Source of the DNA: Argopecten irradians
Taxonomy: Eukaryota; Mollusca; Bivalvia; Pectinida; Pectinidae
Direction of reading: 5' to 3'
Length of the DNA stretch: 64,000 nt
Assembly (NCBI RefSeq): GCF_041381155.1
Contig: NC_091147.1
Span: 27,125,849 to 27,189,848 of the forward strand
Each line of letters opens with the position of its first letter. Within the stretch, counting starts at the first letter, position 1. The notes under the pieces were generated by a model. The model saw only the letters and a list, made by a program, of their open reading frames with translations, searched no databases and had not been told where the DNA came from. Below, in pieces: positions 47,230 through 58,689 of this stretch. The position numbers and the translations under genes were made by a program.

Positions 47230-49024
47230 AGTGTTAGGACCGAAATGGGCCCTTATTGCACCTACGTTTTCAAAAAAAAAACGGTCAATATATATATATT
47301 TATAAAAGAGTGTGAGTGAGGGTGTTTGAAGGTGTGTTTATTGGTTGGATGCTGGGAAACTGGGACTGGGGCGCTTAATTGTTGGATTTGCCTAATATCC
47401 AGTTGGCATTCGTGTTAACTATGAATGCCAACGGAAAGACGTTCAATGCTTATGTTTACATTTGGTTACAATTTTATGTTGATATACTAAGGGATTTTGC
47501 ATCTCTAATAAATTAATCATTCGTTATCGTCAAGGATAGAAAAACCATTTAAACAGCCGTTTTCCGTTATCGCTGGCACGACAATTTGTGACTACACAAT
47601 GCTAATAACGCAATCATAAGCGATCAAAATCCATTGTCTGTATGACTGACTAACTTCAGCTTGGAAATGGATACATAGGTGGGAATGTCAGTTGAAAATG
47701 TCAATATCGTACCGTTTTTGTCAACTACATTCTTTTAAGAGGACAATTCACTCAAGCATAATTATTTTTATTTTACATAACACAAGACGCCAATTAAGGC
47801 ATAAAAGTATTGTTTCTTACAATAATCTTACGCAAGACGTTAATCATAGAAACATATTATGACAAAAGCCTCGTCATCGTTTAGTATTTTTAAATTGGAG
47901 ACCCAGCTGTAATTACCAGATCGTTGTATCAATAACGGTAATGCCGTGTTTCAAAGTGTAACTGGGGCTGTACTCATGTCCGATCCCACAAGTCACGTAC
48001 TGGTAACGAAATGAACATCTACCTAACCACCTGAGGAGGAGGTGAATTAAAATTGATTTTAGCGCAAGATAATTCATCTAATAAGGTAAACACACTACTG
48101 TCAGAACAATTTGAGCAGTTCTAGACTAAATGTTGCATTACTCTACGAGCAACGGACATGGTTCGGCATACAAGAAGTTCGACCCACAATATGTAACGGC
48201 GGACAGCGATTGCGAGTTTGAACATTAACACGATTTCATCACCATTGGGCTTTTTCTTGCGAATCACAGTAGAAAAAAAAAAACCGACTGATCTAATTTT
48301 CATTTATAATCTGGTTTTTTTCCGATATATGTAAAAAAATAATGTTCTCCTTAGACTGAATTGTCCTTAAGATCAGGCCCACAGCATGGTAACAACAAAT
48401 ATTTATAACTTATTTCATTCGCAATTTCTTCATTCTCCCCCTTTATGTAATAAGAAGCATCGTTTAAAACTATCTGGCATACGGTATTGCTGGTATTTGA
48501 AATTACGTCAAGAATAACAAGAATGTAGACACAAATCTAAATAATAAACAAGATCAGTTGGGTTTTTGTTCTAATTAGACAAAGAAGAAATGAAATTAAC
48601 GATTGATTCTGCGATGAAGAAAGATTAAACTATATAAAGGGAGATAACTGGAAGTTTTCTTTGAAACAAAAATTGTAATATTGATTGATATGTTTGTTTG
48701 TTTATGTTTAACGGCTCATCGACAAGCCAGGATCATTTGGTGCTAAACGTTAAGATTAAAAAAACAACAAGGGTTCAACTTTTTAAAACTTCAGATAGAA
48801 AAGTAAAAATTGCGTACTAAAACATATGCGTTGTTTGATCTTATTTTCGTCTCCTTCGTTTGGATTAAATAGAAAAAAGCTCTACTACTTTACACGTTGG
48901 TTCCGGCCTACCTTACGGTCGATGATAAACCTCAGTGAGTGAATCTTCCTTTTGACACAAGTTACGTTTTTCTTTCATTTTAAAAATCCATGTTATCCCA
49001 CATTTTTCAGTTTTGCATCGGATA
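47230..49024. other. Intergenic, nothing firm
   Basis: No exon or RNA gene recognised. At about 48695-48760 a sequence (TTTGTTTGTTTATGTTTAAC, then GACAAGCCAGGATCATT) looks like a badly decayed, reverse-oriented 3' tail of the SINE families. Confidence 0.35.
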
Positions 49025-49327
49025 TCAGATAAGTGAAATAGCTTGTTTAGACAAACTAATTATGCTAAGTTTGTAATCAATGTCAGACATATTACAAACC
49101 AATATCTGCTGTAAAACGTTATTTAGTTCATTAAACCGATTACTTTCAACAAAATCCAAAACAGTAGACCTTGGACCGTAACCATCGTGTGTTTTAATCT
49201 TGTTTTGACCTTGCCAGCATTGAACAACATGAAGTTTATTGTTCTCGGCAATGGTCGTTTGAAGAACTGGATAACATGAGAAGATAAAACGTCTAAACAT
49301 GGCTTGACACGTGTCTTGCTTAACTAT
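49025..49327 (-). CDS. Unassigned terminal exon, 100 codons
   Basis: A good acceptor (TTTATTGTTTCAG) precedes an open frame IVKQDTCQAMFRRFIFSCYP, through LHVVQCWQGQNKIK and YGPRSTVLDFVESNRFNELN, ending QAISLI and a stop. The composition looks like a folded protein and unlike the surrounding AT-rich chance frames. I do not recognise the family. Upstream exons on this strand, which would contain the start, could not be placed; the frame continues 35 codons upstream past the acceptor without an ATG. It could also be a pseudogene remnant. Confidence 0.45.
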   Translation of the reverse strand: MVKQDTCQAMFRRFIFSCYPVLQTTIAENNKLHVVQCWQGQNKIKTHDGYGPRSTVLDFVESNRFNELNNVLQQILVCNMSDIDYKLSIISLSKQAISLI

Positions 49328-50195
49328 CTGAAACAATAAATTCTTGAGAAACTCTATTCGGGTCTTTTTTTCGAGTACATGTAAGAGATGTCGTCCTGTC
49401 CGTTTGTTCCCGTTACACAAATGGTTACACACTCCTCAAATTTACCTCCGAATTTTACTCGCTTTACTAAATTCTGACTCTATAGTTCTAACATATACAT
49501 GTGTTTCATTCTATAACTCATCATTGTCTCTCATTGTCAATACATTCGCTGTGCATTTTTCGATTCGCGATAGAAATCACTCATGACTCCGGCATAATAA
49601 TTGGACGTGGGAATAATTTGGCGAGGTCAAGAACTATAAATCAATTACAGAGTATATACCTCACAACGCAAAACCTTCGCGACACAAATCAGTGTCAACA
49701 ATATCACGCAGTTCTCAGCCTGGTTGATTTGGTACTGATGTCCTCTTATCAAGCCCCTAGTTTGACTCTTTACATTTCAACGTAGCACGTAAATGCAGAC
49801 ACCTTGAATTGACACTACGAGAATTGAAAGGATTTATACGCAGAATACAAGTTTTTTGTATTTCTGAGTACAACACGTCCAGCTCTGCCTGAAGATATAT
49901 TCTCACCTCGTCTAATACCTCGTACTAGACAGTCTCAATGGTTTTGGAGAATATTTCGTTTTAACGCGCTCTCGCGTGCGTTTACACATCAAAATCGCAG
50001 GGATTTGTTGTACTAGTTTTTTCATACACATCGACAATAAATATCAAATAATTTTGCGCAATCGTCTTTTAGACTCGTAAAGAATTTGGTATGTATTAAT
50101 TTCATTCAATGATGCCACGTTTCTTTTTTTCAGTCCATTTTGAAACACGGTCATCAACTCAAACTTCTCGCAGATCTGTAGATTGAAGTTTTTAC

Positions 50196-50385
50196 TTCAG
50201 TGTGGCAGATTCCTCATCATCACACCCTCCAGCTGCCGTTGTGAAAGTCGGTTTCTCTTTGGTGTCAGAATATTGTTCATCAGAGAGAAACCTCTTTCCA
50301 CAACAGCAGTGGATGGTGGGATGAGCATTGCTAGCTCATATAGTTGCTTGACAGAGGGGAAACATTGTTGTAAAAACTTGGTCCG
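50196..50385 (-). pseudogene. hAT transposase C-terminal dimerisation remnant
   Basis: The minus frame reads FLQQCFPSVKQLYELAMLIP, PSTAVVERGFSLMNNILTPK and RNRLSQRQLEGVMMRNL, the typical P-x-S(T)-(A)-x-(V/E)-RGFS motif of the hAT C-terminal region. An in-frame stop precedes it. The conserved motif is cut off from any BED finger or catalytic domain, so this is a fragment. Confidence 0.7.
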
Positions 50386-50785
50386 TCATGAAGCGGTGTT
50401 GTATGTCTTGAAGTTTCAACTTCTCATTCTTCCTGCAAAGACAAAAAATAAAAATGGACATCAGCACAATCTGTCAGTGTGTTAATAACTATTAAGAAAA
50501 TCAGAGAATTATAATGATTGAATTTATCACTACTCAACTGCCAAGTGATCTATTTTTCCTAACTAATAGTTTGATATCATAGTTATCTAGCTAAAGTTTA
50601 TCTCAATCTGAAATAAACTATTAGGTTAACACAAAGATTCATTTTTTTAAGTTAGTAATTTATTTAGAACACTTAACTTAAGGATTATTTTTAAATAAAA
50701 TAACTGAATAAATTACTAGTCTATTAGTGCAATTGGCAGTAGATTACCAACAGGAAAATTGAAAACAAAAGGTATCAGATATGGA

Positions 50786-51130
50786 CTACTCTACTAACCT
50801 CATCCTGGCTGTGTGACTGTCGGTGTACACATAGTTTTTTTCAATTTCGGACTCAATTAGAGACACTGTAGTACTGACAGTGACCACTGGACTTATTTTG
50901 ATCTTTTTACTGGGTGATTGGATCGGCTGAGGATCCACGTCATGATCGTTATTGAGCTCATTCCCAACCCTGACTGTGTCAGCCTGTTGAACAGGAGATG
51001 GAGATTCTTCTACTAGTAATTCAGTTTGTTGTGTCGAATTTTTCAAATTCCAAAGGTCATTTATCCTTGTCAGACCCCTGGCATCTTTTTTGTTGAGCCG
51101 TTTGTTGTAATATTTTGAATTATGCGACAT
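50786..51130 (-). CDS. Possible first exon of an unassigned nuclear protein
   Basis: Begins MSHNSKYYNKRLNKKDARGL. It is polar, with acidic and Ser/Gln-rich segments and a basic cluster PSKKIKIS that could be a nuclear localisation signal. It reads to a donor AG|GTTAGT at about 50797, about 115 codons in all. A good acceptor at about 50435 (TTGTCTTTGCAG) in the right phase would join it to the hAT remnant, but in a frame different from the conserved hAT one, giving a stop after about 30 codons. Hence either a decayed hAT-derived gene or a host gene whose second exon overlaps the remnant. Confidence 0.35.
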   Translation of the reverse strand: MSHNSKYYNKRLNKKDARGLTRINDLWNLKNSTQQTELLVEESPSPVQQADTVRVGNELNNDHDVDPQPIQSPSKKIKISPVVTVSTTVSLIESEIEKNYVYTDSHTARMRLVE

Positions 51131-52666
51131 TTTCCACCTTGACTCGTACCTGCGTTCACAATCCTATAGACGCTTGACAAATACGTTTACAGATAATGTG
51201 ATTCAAACTCAAGAGTGACCCTGAAACGAAATACCGGAAGTAAAACGCATTGGCGATAACGATCAATCATCAGCGCGCTTTGCAGTCCAGATAACAGTAA
51301 ACACGGAAGTTCTACGATGTTTTTCTGAATTTATTACGGCATCTTTTGAGACAAAAAACACTGGGACAAGACAACTGCTATCAATAAACGACAGACAACT
51401 CAATTGGGAAAATACGATTTTATTTTGGGAAAATAAGCTACTTTTGAGCTAGGGGAAACAGCCGAAGTTCGGCGGTAGATTCGGCCTAAAAAAAACACTG
51501 ACATATAGCACATTTGTTTTCTCGGCGGTGATTGGTTTTCGAAAATTAAGTGACCAATCAACGCTGAGAAAATAATTGTACTACATACATACTAAGATTG
51601 CGGCTACAGACACAAATTTTTCACTCCGAAATTGCAAAGGGCTGTATTGAGTAAATTGATGGTGTATAAATATAAACTAACATACCGTAAAGTTGGTTTT
51701 CTACCTAACATTTCATTCTTGTGAAGCTGAAGTGTTGACATGCAGTGGTGTTTGAGCTACTCGTTAGAACCCTGGTGTGTTTATCGGAGTTCATCACGGT
51801 GTCCGATCTGTTGAAATCTGGCCGTTTTCCGACGTTTCCGGATACCTAGTGACATTTAAACGGCACGATATATATTGTATGATAGACCACATTAAATACA
51901 ATTTAAATTATCTGTCTGGCGTCGATTCTGCCGTCGATTATGAGTATTCTCATTGTCACATCTTATACAGTTTGTTAATAAGCATACATTTTTTTTGAAA
52001 TTGGACAGTGTTATATATTGCTAGAACGAATAACCATTCCCTGCCTCCACTCCCTTGCCGGCAAGGGCATGAATTCCACCCCGTTGCCGATAGTGTTGCA
52101 AGCCCCGATGTGGCCCACTATACAGTTCTCCTCCTGCAGCTCCCATGACCAACACCATACCACTCCATTGACCGTTCTTTGTGGGTTTTAACACCTCCGG
52201 GGTGAAGGTCACTCTAGAGGCACACGTTCAATGACACCTTAACTCATGACAAGAGCTTACGTCATTTCCCGGATCGTGGCTGTGCATTTACGCATACAAA
52301 GTGGAGAGTTCCACATTATTGCTTATCATGAATAAGATGACTTGTTTTATCTGCCATCGTCACGTTTCTGTATTGATCAACTGGATAAAATGTTCATTGA
52401 AGCAATACATAATTATCAATGATTTATTAGATGCAAAAATGATGCGATAAATAGTAAGTACTTGGCCAAAAACAAAACAAATATACCCAATTGGTTACTC
52501 CTTCAACGGGTCGAATAATCCACAATATACAAAATATGAAAAACAAATAATAAGAAAATATTGCGTGCAAACATGGAATAATATGTTTTTCATTAACTTT
52601 ATATCTGGTAATCAATTGCATATTGTCCTACATGAGGTCTTGAACATGTATCAAATCAAGGACAGT
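51131..52666. other. Intergenic, one odd GC-rich frame
   Basis: At 52021-52212 (minus) a GC-rich frame contains GQWSGMVLVMGAAGGELYSG and HRGLQHYRQRGGIHALAGKG, with no ATG at its head and no recognised family. The rest is AT-rich without features. Confidence 0.3.
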
Positions 52667-53170
52667 ACCTGCTGTCCCTATTGCATGATCGTAACAGGCG
52701 ACTAAATTTAGGATCTTATCTTTTCTCTTCTTCCTAACCGACTTTAATCTTTCCTATTGCCTCCTTTGGCACCGCCTCACTTTTGGCCTTGAGTTGAGCG
52801 TTCGCCCCTGTAAGGAAGGCTTTTGGTTCTGTCCCCTGGCCGAGACACACCAAAGTCTATAAAAGTGGTAGTTTTCTGCTCCTGCTTAATGCTCAGCACA
52901 CAGGGAGTGGGACGACTGGTTCGCCCGTTGTCAGTATAATGTAACCGGGTGGGGTGTGTTGCTTGATGTCTTCGGCGGCATGCTTCAGTGATATAGCACT
53001 ATAAAAAGGGCAACGGTTCCACTATACAAGAAGACACAACATGAATATACCGCAGTCTCCCAAAACACGCACCTCGCACAACATACACGCAACACACCGC
53101 ATACATGGGAGGCCGTCCTTACATGACCATAGCTGTTAATAGGTCGTTAATTAATCAAATAAACAAACAT
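52667..53170 (+). mobile_element. SINE family I, nearly full copy
   Basis: Runs from GTACCTGCTGTCCCTATTGC to GTCGTTAATTAATCAAATAA, lacking only the first ~30 bp present at 60103. It contains all internal landmarks (CCCCTGGCCGAGACACACCA, GGGAGTGGGACGACTGG, GGGAGGCCGTCCTTACATGA). Confidence 0.9.
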
Positions 53171-54765
53171 CCACAAACTAACAGCGGTTTTATTATCAGT
53201 CTGCGATAATACTTACAGAAGAGGATGACTGAGAATGAATGCATATGTCCTGGGTGAGGGTGAAAAGGTTTAAGAAATAAAACATATATCAATAAATCTA
53301 GAAAATAGTACTAATGAAAAATAAATAAACAAATGTACGACGATAAATGGCTTCATGTCAGAGGCACGAAATATGATAAAAAAAACGGATAAGTATTATT
53401 AGATTATCAGAGCAAATTAACGAATACTAATTTTAATGTATTCAAGAATAAGCAACTTTGGATTGTTTTTTAATAATTTAAACAAAATCTGTTTCAATAA
53501 TTATTCGTTATGTGTCATTCAATTCTTAAAACATTGATATAATTTTGACAATGCTATGTATAGATACACGACGAGCCAACTCTACTTACTTTACTATTTT
53601 CAGCAGTCCAATACGTTAAATGTAACTGATAAATATATATCTGTCAAATACGTCTATTCGTTAGCGTAGTTTAGCTACAGGTAAACTAACAGTCACAAGT
53701 TACCATTCTGCATTTGATATGCATGTACATGTAATACTTAATTTATAGTAATAAGTTTTAATAAAAAATATATATCATAAGCATGTACTTCCACATCTAC
53801 ATCTTTAGTAGTTAACATGTGAATTAGGACTTGCAATTCTACACTATTCAGAGGATTATATGATTACTAACTAGTGATTCTGACGATAGTGACTCTAGTG
53901 ATTCTGATGATAATCATCATTATAAAGAATTTTTATAATAACGGTTATTGATATCAGAACATCAATGATTGTTGGAAAAGTCATGCAGTTCAATGACATA
54001 TACAAACATATAAAAGTAACTAGGGTTCATAAATCCTAAATCAGGGCCATCCCGTTCTTTTACATAATCTTTTTTTCTTCCGGCGATTAACCGAAATGAT
54101 ATGCAGTCGCTGTATGAATATTTATACATCACGGTTGTTTGAGATACCAATTGCTGATGTAGTGTAAAGTGACTAGATGTGTATCAATAGTTCTAGGGTA
54201 TGTTTTTGGGAAAAATGGTTTTTATATATATCGAAAGACAGGTTGCATATTTAATATGTGTCGCTACACATGCTACTTATTATCATTTAGCATATTTGGC
54301 TTTTGCTTAGCAACCGCACGTATAACAAAGTCTATGGTTGGCTACAGGTGAGAGATTGACAGCTATCTAACCACGCCTATTTGGAATTTTCTGTAGAAGT
54401 ATGTTCATTTTGGTATTGACTCAGACAGAGAACATTTCGCCGACCAGAGATACAGATTTGTAAACTATATTACGTGAAGTGTATATGAACTCACCGGCAT
54501 TCAGTTTTGAATATGCATGCGTAGTTAACAACGAAAAACGATTAATGAACAGTAGAGTCTATCCTTAGCGCTGTATTTCCAAACCTGAGCTAAAGAGTAC
54601 TTCGCCTATTTCAAGTGTTCTGTAATACATAGAGTCATCAGAAATTCGCGAACCAAAGATAAACAACGACTGTATATTGTGGACTGTATAATATATAACC
54701 AGAAGCCACTCACAACCATGAAGGGTTGAATATCGCTAGATAGACATTGAGTTACGGTGGAAACA
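53171..54765. other. Upstream of the secreted-protein gene
   Basis: AT-rich with no assigned repeat. It should hold the promoter of the gene starting at 54766. A short repeat of TCTAGTGATTCTGA-type words lies at about 53870-53905. No gene recognised. Confidence 0.35.
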
Positions 54766-55066
54766 ATGGAAATGAAGCTATGCATTGTAGCGTTGGTCTT
54801 TTCAACCGTCGAATCTTTCACCAGGGTTGATTTTCCGCAACTTCGCAAAAGAGAACTTCGTGTGGTACTAGCGAATCAAAGTTTATACAAACTTGATTCA
54901 CTTTCTGGGATTTCGAATCATGCAGTATGTGCCAAGAATTGCAAAACAGAACTATGCTTTGCTTTTTCGTACACGACAGATGACTTAATATGCGAGACCT
55001 GCTCCCGCGCTTTTAAAGAGTCAACATATGCTGAAATTTCGAAATCGACTTTGCACTTTAACAAAG
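54766..55066 (+). CDS. Secreted Cys-rich (PAN/apple-like) protein, first exon only
   Basis: ATG at 54766 in a good context (ACAATGG). MEMKLCIVALVFSTVESF is a short signal peptide. A ~80-residue domain follows, with NHAVCAKNCKTELCFAFSY and LICETCSRAF. The C-x3-C-x4-C-x-AFSY and later C-x2-C spacing is that of PAN/apple-like modules common in molluscan secreted proteins. The exon ends AACAAAG|GTAAGT in phase 1. No continuation is clear. A candidate mini-exon at 55740-55786 (CTATTTAG acceptor, GTAAGT donor) reaches a stop after about 14 codons, and beyond it lies the nested repeat block. The gene may continue past the window, or may be a fragment. Confidence 0.6.
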
Positions 55067-56274
55067 GTAAGTTTTTAATACTTTTTTCATGATTCCATCA
55101 TTGGTCAAATTAAGGCATATGCAAGTTTAAACACATACTTTCACCTCAACACATAATTAATGGAAATTGCTCACATTAATATATTAACATTAATTTGCAT
55201 AGGGTACATTAAGGTTTGTTTATTTGTCTTGTTCTGCGAATCAAATAGAAGTTTATTTATAGAGTCTGTCATAATATATTTGCTTATATAGTTGACATTT
55301 TCGAGCAGGCCAGTCCATGTGTTAGTCATGATATTTTTGAATGATTTTTCATTTATAATAATGCATTTACATGTTGAGATAAAACATTTTGGAAAATGTA
55401 ACTTGACCTATTTTTGTAAAATGTCAATAATGTAATAATACAGTTCATCTGGTGCCATAACTTAATTGACAAAAATGTTATTTATCCCATAACTATGCAT
55501 GTTTCACAATGGAAAAACCATGTGATAAATTCCATAGCAGTTGTTTGCCATTTATATTTACACACTCCAGTGTGTAAACACCTACGGCGCCTCTGATTGG
55601 TCAATACCAAGATTTCTTGATTCCGATTGGCTCTCAACTTCGGGCTACTTTTCATAGCGCATTTTCTTTAAGATAGTATTTTATTCACTGTAGTTGCTTA
55701 TTCAGGGTATCAAACAATAGAATATTGGCTTTCTATTTAGGCACTTTATTTTATGTCGGAACGATATCACTACACAATGTATAGAGGTAAGTTTCCCTGA
55801 ATGAAGACGAGAAAATGGTCACCACGGTATGAATATAGAGCTAAAGTTATGGGATGAATAAGTTCCCCAACGCGTGACTGTTGTTTATTATGTTTATATA
55901 AACTCTAGTTAGGTAATTTTCAATTTTTTAAAAACTCGCTAAAGCTCGTGTCTTTTCAAAATATGAGAGATCCCACGAGATATCGGAGTCAATGCAATAT
56001 AATGTTAAAATGAAATAACTAAGATAAAATATGACAAAATAAACTAAAAACTGGAAAATTCAATTTAAATTAAGTGTAAATTTTAGACAAAGCCTATCTG
56101 AGAGCGCAGCACAACCCTAATCGGTATCTTTTTATAAACAGTTACAAAATAGTAATATTTAGTTGCAATGAATGCAATTTAAGTAAACATATAAAGGTTT
56201 CCAGCGGCTTAAGAGTTATCTCCCTTGATCCATCTGTCGACGTCATGTGTTTGGTTATTATTGATTATTGTGTG
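55067..56274. other. Putative intron, nothing firm
   Basis: AT-rich, presumed first intron of the secreted-protein gene. The sequence GTGTGTAAACACCTACGGCG and ATTGGTCAATACC-type words at about 55569-55635 are not interpretable. No repeat family assigned. Confidence 0.35.
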
Positions 56275-57064
56275 TATGTTTGATTAATTAACGTCCTATT
56301 AACAGCTGTGGTCATGTACGGACGGCCTCTCATGTATGCGGTGTGTTGCGTGTATGTTGTGCGAGGTGCGTGTTTTGGGAGACTGCGGTATATTCATGTT
56401 GTTTCTTCTTGTATAGTGGAACTGTTGCCCTTTTTATAGAGCTATATCACTGAAGCATGCCGCCGAAGACTCCAAGCAACACACTCCACCCGGTCACATT
56501 ATACTGAAAACGGGCGAACCAGTCGTCCCACTCCCTGTATGCTGCCTGCAGGCAAGAATTGTACCTGCTGCCCCTATTGCATGATCGTAAAAAGCGACTA
56601 AATTTAGGATCTTATCTTTTCTCTTCTTCCTAACTGACTTTATCTTTCCTAATGCCTCCCTTGGCACTGCCTCACTTTTGGCCTTGAGTTGAGCGTTCGC
56701 CCCTGTGAGGAAGGCTCTGGGTCCTGTCCCCTGGCCGAGACACACCAAAGTCTATAAAATTGGTAGTTTCTGCTCCTGCTTAGCGCTCAGCATACAGGGA
56801 GTGGGACGACTGGTTCGCCCGTTGTCAGTATAATGTGACCGGGTGGGGTGTGTTGCTTGGTGTCTTCGGCGGCATGCTTCAGTGATATAGCACTATAAAA
56901 AGGGCAACAGTTCCACTATACAAGAAGACACAACATGAATATACCGCAGTCTCCCAAAACACTCACCTCGCACAACATACACGCAACACACCGCATACAT
57001 GGGAGGCCGTCCTTACATGACCATAGCTGTTAATAGGACGTTAATAAATCAAACAAACAAACAA
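56275..57064. mobile_element. SINE family I inverted pair (foldback)
   Basis: 56275-56545 is a reverse-oriented 3' half of the family (from GTTTGATTAATTAACGTCC). It abuts, at GCCTGCAGGC, a forward copy that runs to AATCAAACAAACAAACAAAC at 57064. The two 3' halves therefore form inverted repeats of about 260 bp around a ~250-bp centre. The minus frame 56494-56748 is antisense to the SINE; its twin at 60062-60316 shows it is repeat-borne, not a gene. Confidence 0.9.
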
Positions 57065-57066
57065 AC

Positions 57067-58525
57067 CCACCCCCCCAGGGGGCTGCGGGAAGGGCCAAAA
57101 AGTGTAAAATTGAGTACAATTTCAAAAATCTTCTTCTCTACTGTGGTAGGATTAAATACTCTTCATAGATAGAAAGGTCTTAAGGTCCTTTACAAAAATT
57201 GTGAATTATATATGATATGACCCTGGGGTCTCTAGTTTCCCCCTGGGGAGGGGGTTAAGTTTACTATAGTTTATATTGGGAAAACACATTTTTGAGCATT
57301 ATTTGGTCATTTGTAATAGGAAATGAGTCAAATGTTGTCAGAATTATCAGTATGAGATGGCCATTTAATCCTATTAACAAATTTTCTATGACTGATCCCC
57401 AAGGGGCCTTAGGGGCGGGGTCAAAAGGGGTCAAATATGCTAAAACTTCAAAAATCTACTTCTGAAATTCTGGAAATGGTAGAATCAAATACTTTTCATA
57501 AATAGAAAGGTCTTAAGGCCTTTACAAAAATTGTGAATTATGTGACCCTGGGGTCTCACGTTTCCCCCGGGGAGGGGGTCAAGTTTACTATAGTTTATAT
57601 AGGGAAAACACATTTATGAGTTTTTTTTGCTCAATTTTCATTGGAAACGAGTCAACTTGGTTATAATTATTAGCCTTAGATAGCATTTTAACATCATATC
57701 CATATTGGTCCAGGCCGGCCCCCTGGGGGCAGAGGGGCGAGGCCAAAAAAGGTCAAATAGGCTAAAACTTCAAAGTTATTCTTCTTAAATTCTGGAAATG
57801 GTAGAATCAAATACACTTTATAGATGAAAAGGTCTTAAAGTTTGTTTTATAAAAATTGCAAATTATATGACCCTGGGGTCTCATGTTTCCCCTTGGGCAG
57901 GGGGTCAAGTTTACTATAGTTTATACAGGTAAACATATTAATGAGCATTTTTTGCTCAATTTTCATAGGAAATGATTCAAACTTGGTTAGAATTATTAGC
58001 CTGAGATAGCATTTTAATATCATATCCACGGGTCCTGGCAGACCCCCTAGGGCAAAAATCTCAAAAATCTTCTAAAATTCTGGAAATTGTAGAATCACAT
58101 AATTATAGATGGAAAGGTCTTAAGGTGTTTTATAAATATTGTGAATTATATGACCTTGGGTCTCACGTCACCCCATGGGGAGGGGTCAAGTTTACTTTAG
58201 TTTATATAGGAAAAACATATTTGTGAACATTATTTGCCCAATTTTCATAGGAAATTAGTCAAACTTGATTAGAATTATTAGCCAAAGATATAGCATTTTA
58301 ACATCCATATCCGTCCTCGATGACCCCCTGGGGGACCAGAGGGGCAGGACAAAACAGGGTCAAAATGATTAAAATTTCAAAAAATACCTCTAAGTTCACA
58401 GGTTTGATGGAAGCAAATACTCTTCATAGTCTAAAAAGTCAAATTTATAAATCACTGACCAACTACAAGGCCCAGCATATAGTGTTTATATGTCTTTAAT
58501 TTGTTTCATTATATATTCTAACTCA
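57067..58525 (+). mobile_element. Tandem ~310-bp unit repeat element, left part (host of the LINE)
   Basis: About 4.4 diverged units with landmarks GGAAATGGTAGAATCAAATA at about 57150, 57470, 57788, 58082 and 58400, each followed by GAAAGGTCTTAAGG, ATGACCCTGGGGTCTC and GTTTACTATAGTTTATA. It ends in the LINE's left target duplication. After the LINE (63206) the sequence resumes with CCGTTAAGGCCCATGGGCCTCTTG, the palindromic end of this class. One related copy lies at 7015-7510. No gene. Confidence 0.8.
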
Positions 58526-58689
58526 TGATAACTATTCATTACAGGACACATTTTATCTTTGAGAGTACATATATAATTGATTTAATAGTAGAGTTGAATC
58601 AATGCTGTTTATTAACATATTTCTATATACTCCACCCAATATATTTTTTAAAACAAACATACTTTTTCAAGTATAACTAATACTCAGAT

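Noticed and set aside
55740..55786. Second exon of the secreted protein
   Set aside because: Splice signals are good but the joined frame stops after about 14 codons and adds no domain; kept only as a remark.
56494..56748. 84-codon minus frame MVCLGQG..., also at 60062-60316
   Set aside because: Antisense to SINE family I in two places; present only because the repeat is duplicated.
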